Assembly (NCBI GenBank): GCA_038503035.1
Contig: JAVSML010001166.1
Location: 248,001 to 312,000, forward strand
Reading direction: 5' to 3'
Origin: Crocodylus rhombifer
Lineage: Eukaryota > Chordata > Crocodylia > Crocodylidae
Length of the DNA: 64,000 nt
In this document: in pieces, positions 56,668-64,000 of the stretch
Numbering within the stretch: the stretch's first letter is position 1
Layout: each line of letters begins with the position of its first letter
The notes under the pieces: model-generated
What the model was told of the DNA's origin: nothing
The model's input: the letters and a program-made list of their open reading frames with translations, nothing else
Database searches by the model: none
Made by a program: the position numbers and the translations under genes

Positions 56668-56860
56668 AAGTTGAGTGCGGGCGGGGGAAGCAGCCCCTCC
56701 CCTATCCCATGGCTGGCACTTCCTGCTGCAGCCACTCGCAGCCTGTGGGGCTGTCCAGAGTAGGCACAGGCAGCCCCAGTCAAGCTGCAAGCAGCTGCAG
56801 CACAAAGCGCTGGCCATGGGGTGGATGAGGAGCTGTTTTCCCCCCACCCATGTTCAGCTT
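56668..56860. repeat. Palindromic module 4 (same arms as module 1)
   Basis: It opens AAGTTGAGTGCGGGCGGGGG and closes CCCCCACCCATGTTCAGCTT in inverted form. CCATGGCTGGC pairs with GCTGGCCATGG. Length is 193 bases. Confidence 0.65.
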
Positions 56861-57338
56861 CTCCCTGGGCCACTTTTCTCTGGGCTCCTTCCCTGCCCAG
56901 GGTCCTCCCCTTCCCTTCCCCCCCTTACCTGCCGTTCTGGTGCCGGGGCAGCCACATGGTCGCAGGCCAGAAGCCCCTGATGGGGCTTCCAGCTGGGGGA
57001 GGTAGGGCCAAGTGAGTCCTGCTGTTGTGGGAGCCTGCCGGGCTTCCCCTGGGTCCTGCTGCACTTGGTTCCTGCCATTTTGGACAGGAATCAAGGGCAG
57101 ATAAATATTAATTTTCTAAATTTTTTAGGGGCCCTATGAGTCAGATAGAATGGCCTCGCAGGCTGAATCCAGCTCATGGACTGTATTTTGCCCACCCCTG
57201 GTCCATGGGCATACCATGCAGGTTAACTCACATTGACCTAGATTCTGCATGGCTGTACCTACTTTCCCTCTTAAGAGCACAAAGTACACATACTCCATAG
57301 GTTGTACTACAGTCAACTTCCTATAAGACTTAGGCTAG

Positions 57339-57479
57339 GGACAGAAGTTTAAACTGGTTTAAGTGATCAGAAACTGGTTTAAACCTATAACAGAACAGAA
57401 GTTCAGTACACATCAGTTGAATGTAGTATGACACTTAACTGATTGAGGTCAAACTGGTTTATGGAACTTCTGTCCCTGA
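57339..57479. mobile_element. MITE, GGGACAGAAGTT family, copy 2
   Basis: Left GGGACAGAAGTT and right AACTTCTGTCCC are perfect 12-base inverted ends (start about 57345 within AGGGACAG; boundaries within a few bases). The AAACTGGTTTAAGTG and AACAGAACAGAAGTT words match the copy at 52251-52436. Confidence 0.65.
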
Positions 57480-57847
57480 CTCCTTTCTGGTTTAAGTTAA
57501 ATCAGAGTCCCCTAGCATCCCAGCATGCTCTGCAGCCCTGGGCTGGGCTGAACTATCTGTTCCAGCCAAGCAAGGTTGGACCCACTCCTCTCCCCTATCA
57601 CTGCTCCAGCTGGCTGAGAAGGGGGTGGGGATGTGAAACTCTGCTCTGGAGTGCAGCAGCCATTGCCAGGAATCCTTAGCTCCCCACCCCTCCCCACTGC
57701 TCCAGTGGCAGGAGCAGGGGCGTGGCCAGATGCTGGTAGCCTGAGGGGAGAGGGGGGATTTAATCCCCACATTGCAGGAGGGGAGTGGGGGGTTGGGGAT
57801 ATTAGAGATAGCAAAACTGGAAGGTATCAAGAACTTGAAGTTTTATA

Positions 57848-60365
57848 GTTTCATAGCTGGTAGGGTCAGAAGGGACCTGAGCAAATCATCAAGTCTGACC
57901 CCCTGCCATGGGCAGGAAAGAATGCTGGGGTCAAACGACCCACGCTAGGTGATTATCTAGCCGCTTTTTGAAGACCCCCAGGGTAGAAGCGAGCACCACT
58001 TCCCTTGGAAGTTGGTTTCAGATTCTAGCCATCCTGACTGTGAAGTAGTGCCTCCCAATATCCAGCCTGAATCTGCTCTCTGTCAGCTTATGGCCATTGT
58101 TCCTTGTTACTCCTAGTAGTGCTCAGGGGAACAGGGACTCTCCCATTGCCTGCTGGTCCCCCTTGGCCAGCTTGTAGATGGCCACCAGATCTCTCCTCAG
58201 CCTTCTCTTGTGGAGACTGAACAGGTTCAGGTCCCATAGCCTCCACTTGTAGGGCCTGCCTTGCTGCCCCCTGATCATGTGAGTGGCCCTCCTCTGGACC
58301 CTCTCAATGCTGTCCACATCCCTTCTGAAGTGCGGTGCCCAGAACTGGATGCAGTACTCCAACTGCGGCCTGACCAATGTTGCATAGAGGGGGAGGATCA
58401 CCTCCTTGAACCTGCTTGTGATGCATCTGTGAATGCATGACACGGTTGCGGTTAGCCTTTCTGACTGCATCCCCACGTTGGCAGCCCATGTTCATTTTGG
58501 AATCAATAATGACACCAAGATCCTTCTCTGCCTTTGTGCTGACTAGAAGAGAGTTCCCCAGCCTGTAGGTATACTGCTGGTTCTTCCTCCCTAGGTGCAG
58601 TACCTTGCACTTGTCAGTATTGAATCCCATCCTGATCTTATCTGCCCTGTAACCTGTCTAGATCTAGTTGCAGCTTGTCCTTCTCTTCCAGTGTGCCCAC
58701 TTCTCCCCACATCTTAGTGTCATCCACGAATTTGAACAAGGTGCTTTTCACTCCCTCGTCTAAGTCACTGATGAAGATGTTGAACAGTGCAGGCCTGAGG
58801 ACCGAGCCCTGGGGCACCCCACTGCCCACATCCCTCCAGGTCGAAAAAGACCTGTCTGCCACCACTCTCTGGGTGTGGCCCTCCAGACAATTTGGAACTC
58901 ATCTGACTGTGTAGGCATCGATGCCACAGTCACCCAATTTTTTAATAAGAATGGGGTGAGAGACAGTGTCGAAGGCCTTCCTAAAGTCCAGAAAGACTAT
59001 GTCAACCGCAACACCTGTATCCAAGGATTTTGTGACCTGGTCATAGAAGGCCACCAGATTGGTCTGACAGGACCTGCCTCTAATGAACCCATGTTGGTTG
59101 CCCCTAAGCATGATCTCCCCTGCTAGTCCCTCGCAGATGTGCTCCTGGATAATTTTCTCAAAGAGCTTCCCTAGGACTGAGGTAAGACTAATGGGCCTGT
59201 AGTTTCCGTGCTCCTTCCTCCCTTTTTTGAAAATGGGGACCACAGTGGCCCTTTCCAGTCCTCCAGCACCACGAGTGCTCTTCAAGCTGTGCCAGGGGTC
59301 CAGCAATGACCTGTGGTAATTCCCTCAGCACACTGGGGTGGAGAGCATCAGGACCTGCTGATTTGAACAAGTCTAGTCCTACCAAAAGTTCCCTGACTAG
59401 GTCCTCACTGACCCTGGGCCTGGCAGCACCTCCCTTGGGTCCGTTGGGGATCCCTGTGGGGGGGGATGCTCCGGTCCCTTCTCAAAAAGATGGAGGCAAA
59501 GAAATTGTTAAAGAGGTTAGCTTTGTCATCTGGTGTGACCACCCAATTTTCTAGCGTATCCTGCAGAGGCCCTACATTACCCAGTACCTTCTTTTTACCT
59601 CCTCTGTGTTTAAAAAATGACTTTTTTTTTATCCTTGATCTGGGTTACTAGTCCCAGTTCCATCTCCACCTTAGCCTTCCTAACAGCCCCCCTACAGTCT
59701 TGAGCAATGGAGGTATAATCCTCCTTGGTGATGGCCCCTCCCTTCCATTGAGTGTATGCCTCCTTTTTAGCTTTAAGATGTTCCTGGATGCTCTTGGTGA
59801 GCCATGGGGGCTTTTGAGCACTCTTGCCCCCTTTGATCCACATTGGGCTTGTCACCCTTTAGGCTTGCAGGATCATCCCCTTTAGGAACGACCACTCTTC
59901 CTGGACTCCCAATTCCCCTCCCCTCCAGGACCTCAGTGCCTCCCTGACTAGTCTCCTTACCTCATTGAGATGTGCCCTCCTGAAGTCTAGGGCTGTTGCC
60001 TTGCTGCAGGCCTTTGACACCCTGCACTGGGTGGTAAATTCCAGTAGGCGATGATTGCTATCTCCCAGGTGGTTGTGAACCTGCAGACTACTCACCAGGT
60101 CATTGCCCCTGGCCAGGACCAGATCCAACAAGGCATTTCCCCTGGTGGGACTGTGCACCTCCTGGGTTAGATGGAAGTCCTGTACCTCGGCCAGGAACCT
60201 ATGTGAGCGGTCAGACCTGGCTGACTGCTCTTTCTAGCAGATGTCTGGATAGTTTAGTCACCCATGATGACCACGCCCCTTGACTTAACTGCCTCCGTGA
60301 GCTGACCTGAGAATTCCTGGTCCAGCTCTTCCCCCTGGGTAGTGAACCCCTACTGTTAAGTCCCT
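57848..60365 (-). mobile_element. CR1 LINE, 5'-truncated, second copy
   Basis: The 3' end lies at 57848 (TTTCATAGCTGGTAGGGTC in reverse). Read leftward from about 60365, it holds the tail of the endonuclease (PTRGNALLDLVLARGNDL; the catalytic His text reads SNH instead of SDH), the linker (59855-59610) and RT (59306-58638: [46 protein letters not shown]). The palm box reads FVDD rather than FADD. The C-terminal domain ends at 58123. Many frameshifts are present. It is a different subfamily from the 45 kb copy, judged by steady differences along the length. Most of the endonuclease is missing through 5' truncation. Confidence 0.9.
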
Positions 60366-63300
60366 TCCCTCCCCCGACTCTGCTTAAGACCTCAATAAAG
60401 AAAAATGGAATGATACTCAGTGTGTTTACCTCTGAAGGATAGGGGCCACTTCGGCAGAACTAGATACAGAGCTGAGCAAGTGATACACAACTGTTAATGT
60501 AGCTGATAAATTCTGTGAGAGGCAAGAATTTTTGTGGGTAATATTTTTCTTGGCCTTCCTCTCTGTCTAAGGATTGTTCACAAACACATTATGATTTCTT
60601 TAACTTATGCTCTGCTTGAAAATAATTTGCTAACTTAAAAATGGTTTCAACTATGTCACTTTTGGTATGTGAGAATTTCTTACTTAGTTATGATTGCACA
60701 TGGGATTGTTTTCATTGGCTAGTTTCTAGTGTAGATTTACTCTCTGCAAATATTCAAAGTGTGAGCCTAAAACTCACTTTGCACAATTATTTACCTCTAA
60801 AAACTGTTGCTATTTATATGTTCTTAAAAGGCAAAGATAACCCAGATGTGATAACAGGTGAAGAGTCTTGATTTTAAAATTGTTGAAATATTTATGGAAA
60901 ATTTTTGCATTATTCACCAATTTATAACCAAAACCTGTAGCTCCAAAGAGGCAGCAGGTTCTGAGACTGATGCCTTGATCTCTGAGTTACCTCCATCTCC
61001 TTGGCACTTGGCTGTCATTTCCATATGATATCTGTCTACAACAATGTTGCCAAAGACCACAAAACATAACTTGTGAGACCATAAGGACAAATGCATTTAT
61101 TTCCGGTAAACCATATATTAATAATATGTACACAAATATTCTAGGTACTGATAATCATCACTCCCCAGTATAAGGCACTCTCATTCTTCTTTTAAATGAA
61201 TTCTCATTCACCTCATCAGCTACACTAGTCTTGCGTTTATTCTCTGTTAGCTTGAAGAGACTCCCCACTCCCACCTTAAGCCTTTTCTGGTGATCAAATC
61301 CTCCTTAATTTCCACCACAGAAGTCCTTTATGGTTTAGGGAATGGGTATCAAACATCTGGCCCATCAAGCCGCTCCATCTGGTCTGTCAGACTACTGGCA
61401 GACTACTGGAAGTAGGTGGTGCAACCAGAAGTGGGCATGGCCTTCCCTGGAATCTAAGGCCGGGTAGCCCCAGCAGACATGGCCCTTGGCTGCAGTAGCC
61501 CCAGTCACTGCAGGTGTGGCCATAGTGACTTCCCTGTGACCTGATCTGCAATCAACCTGCAAGGAGTGCCATGATCTGGATATGGGCTGGATATCTGGAT
61601 ATCGGCATGTATGGGTGCTTGGAGGAGCACCAGTTGAAGCAGACACTGAGGGCCAGAATGCCACAATGACCATATGGACTCTGCGGGACAGGCACCTGTA
61701 AATGAGAGTCAGGTCAGATGAGGCTGGGGTGACTGGAGAGCAGGGGAAGCGCTGCCTGGTGTGGGGACCATCCCAGTGGGGTTTGCCTTTGTCTTAAGCT
61801 CCACAGTTGGGTTTGTGAAGGAGGCCACTCAAAGGGGTTGGTCTCCCTCTTAGAGACTGGTATTTGAATTGTACAGAAAGCAGCCCAGAGGGCTGAACTG
61901 AGGACTCTGAATTGATTCATGTGGGAAGCTACTTGGAGGGGTTCACCTTTCCTCTAGGGACTGGAGATTGACCTGTAACAGAACCAGCCCAGAGAGGCCT
62001 TTGTCACCGTGGGACTGGAAATTAATAACTGAAAGGAGACACCTGGACATGTGTTGTTTGCTTTTTGTGGAATTTTGGACCTCTCATTCCTTTTTTTTTC
62101 TGTTTCCTTACTTCCAATTCTTTTTTTGATGGGACTGGTGCAAAGGGGCCCTAAGTCTAAGGGCTAACCCTGACCTAGTTGCCTGGGTGGCTTGGAGGCT
62201 GCTGGGCAAGGACTGATTTAAAATAACGAGAGTAGGCACTGATTCCACTTCAGGCACATGGTTATGGTGGTGGCAGGAGAAGGTCGGACCCTTTGCTCCC
62301 TTTCCTATCAGGACCAGAATAGCATCCAACATCGAGGATGTGGTAAGGGTGGGTGCAGGGGAAGTGGAGCCCCACGAAGAGACTCTTTCATCAGGCCTAA
62401 AGTATCACTCCTGGGAACTGCCTCCCCAGTAAAGGTAAAACCAAAATCATGGCAGGCGAGAGGGAAACACCCCAGAGCACCTGATATTTCAGTTATCCAC
62501 CTGCTTGTCACTGAACAGAAAGATGTCAGGCCAAGGGGACTTAGGCCCAACAACACTTACAGTCAACACCAAAGAACTAGAATTGTAGCCAAATTAACCT
62601 GATAAAACTTGGAGGGAACAGAATCTGTGTGTATCCAATGACTTCCTATGCAATGTGTCAAACTTGTCCTTGGCATAATGTTAGGTGTGGTGAGTCAGAA
62701 AACAACTTGAAGGCTGCAATAAGTGATACAGACTGGTCGTTCTGGTTCAGGACAGGTATTCTACATGATACAGGTGTTTGGAAGATTTCCAAAAGTATAT
62801 GTTCTCTTTACAAGGAGCTACAGGACATGCCATTCTCCCTCCCCCCTCCCCCTCCTTCTTCCCCAGCTCGGTTAAGAAACATGGTTTTTTTTCCAGCCCC
62901 TATCCTTATTTTATCTCCTTTACACATATTTATATTGTTATTTTGTTTTTTTTTCCAGTAAGAAATTATGACAGTGTTTTTAATACTGATGGCCAAGCTT
63001 TAGACATCTGTTTTACTAGTAACAACCAGTCTGTATGTACTATTAACTACGTAATAGGTGACATAACCTACATACTCACAGGTAACAAAGGTAAAACTTA
63101 TGTCTCCGATTAATTAGCTTTCTTATAAACCAAGATGGTAAGGTTAGATATATAAACTGAATTTTACTGAACATGCTTGTACAGTATCTATAGAGCATAC
63201 ATGTTCTCATACTGAATTGCAGTGTGGTCTGTCAGTGCCCCATCTCTGACAGTGTCAGCTACCAAAAACTCCAAAACCCATGAAAACAGGGAAGATTTCT

Positions 63301-63580
63301 GTAGTGGTCATTTACGTATTAACTTTACCACTTCAGTTGCTATTAGGACAAGTTTGTGCACAGGGTCTGAGGGGCCGGGACAGGCAGAAAGAACTCTGCA
63401 GTGAAACCTCAAATTTACTTGAATATACCTGAACAGTTTCATGAACTTATTTCTGTGTCTTTCATGACAGAGCTGTTTAACGTCCCAAGGGGAAATAGAT
63501 GAACTAAGAATTCTGTCTTATTTGTCTTCCTTTTAAAATTATTTGCATAGAAGATGTTTCTTTTCTTGCCTTCTTTTCAG
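60366..63580. other. Intergenic, nothing firmly assigned
   Basis: AT-rich to mixed DNA. A possible DNA-transposon end lies near 61339 (GGGAATGGGTATCAAACATC). A C/T-rich run is at 62838-62865. Open frames here lack recognisable domains. Confidence 0.4.
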
Positions 63581-63702
63581 TTACCAAGAAGTCATTGGAA
63601 AAATGGATAGACTCCCACAGATAAGTGCTTGGTTTGGATCTCAGTCTACTTATGAAACAGACCATGATTATTTCAAATTCCAGAAGAGTTCTGGCAGAAA
63701 GA
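63581..63702 (+). other. Exon-like open segment, unassigned
   Basis: A pyrimidine-rich CTTGCCTTCTTTTCAG acceptor-like site is followed by an open frame with non-repetitive, protein-like text (YQEVIGKMDRLPQISAWFG and further on YFKFQKSSGRKK). It ends in AAG followed by GTTTAT, a weak donor. I recognise no family, and no gene is expected between ELL2 and PCSK1. It may be a chance frame. Confidence 0.15.
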
Positions 63703-64000
63703 AGGTTTATTTTTTATTTCTCTTGTTAAGTTCCTAGTTTACTATATTTGATTTCGTTTTTAAAATGCCCGAATATTGTTCTTTAGGTTTGAAATATCAA
63801 AAACAGGTGCTGCTCAATAAGGAAAATACAAGGAAAAATTGTTTTGGATTCTCCCCTATGGCAAAACCTTCTTAAAATTGTACTGCAGAGGTGTAACAAG
63901 CAGGGTTTGCACCCTGGGCAAACTCTGTAGGAGAGTCGAGGGAAGGAGCCATGGTTCCAGGAGGGGTGGAGGTGCACATAGTTCAAAGAGCACAGCGGAG
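63703..64000. other. Intergenic, nothing assigned
   Basis: GGTGTAACAAGCAGGGTTTG near 63890 may be the end of a DNA transposon cut by the window edge. Confidence 0.3.

Larger units (their letters stand above)
55574..57200. mobile_element. hAT-like element built of palindromic modules
   Basis: The left end CATGGGTGGACAATTATTTC and right end TATTTTGCCCACCCCTG are inverted termini of the same family as 30689-31787. GTCTATGG (55566-55573) and GTCCATGG (57201-57208) form a target duplication matching in seven of eight positions. The interior holds four consecutive palindromic modules: 56006-56194, 56195-56463, 56464-56652 and 56668-56860. No transposase is encoded; the long open frames on both strands are by-products of GC content and symmetry. 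Confidence 0.8.

Noticed and set aside
1..64000. tRNA, rRNA, snRNA, microRNA or CRISPR features
   Set aside because: No cloverleaf with A/B boxes, no ribosomal or snRNA text and no spacer-repeat arrays were recognised. Annotated microRNA hairpins cannot be confirmed without a search.

Overview
The window looks like nuclear DNA of a sauropsid, most likely a crocodilian or turtle. The reasons are the dominance of CR1 LINEs, a Gmr1-type Ty3/gypsy element, Penelope-like retroelement relics and many non-autonomous hAT, Tc1/mariner and Harbinger-like DNA transposons. The species cannot be fixed from the sequence alone.

The only host protein-coding sequence I can support is the first coding exon of ELL2, on the minus strand at 2893-3024. 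It lies in a CpG island (about 2790-3470) carrying GC boxes, an inverted CCAAT box, a full CRE and a palindromic CLEAR-type E-box. Bases 1-2892 are therefore ELL2 intron 1, and everything to the right of about 3.4 kb is upstream intergenic DNA. In other amniotes this interval separates ELL2 from PCSK1 and holds no other coding gene, which agrees with what is seen here.

The remaining 60 kb is a layered transposon landscape. At 10.3-15.9 kb there is a complete but internally rearranged Gmr1-like LTR element. It has a 5-bp target duplication, integrase-RT-RNase H on the minus strand, and SCAN-like gag plus protease head-to-head on the plus strand. CR1 copies lie at 5.2, 27.5, 28.1, 28.9, 42.6, 45.1-48.0 and 57.8-60.4 kb. 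A Penelope-like remnant with a readable GIY-YIG domain is at 32.4-33.2 kb, and related 3' tails are at about 8.1, 25.4, 32.2 and 40.2 kb. DNA transposon copies with target duplications lie at 3.7, 6.9, 30.7, 33.9, 35.8, 39.2, 41.1, 43.3, 49.4, 52.6 and 55.6 kb.

The most unusual structures are two GC-rich hAT-like elements (30.7-31.8 and 55.6-57.2 kb) whose interiors are long inverted repeats. The first is one palindrome of roughly 700 bp centred at 31181. The second is a row of four palindromic modules of about 190-270 bp. No RNA genes, CRISPR arrays or intact non-transposon genes other than the ELL2 exon were found. Long stretches between the listed elements are AT-rich DNA in which I see nothing assignable.
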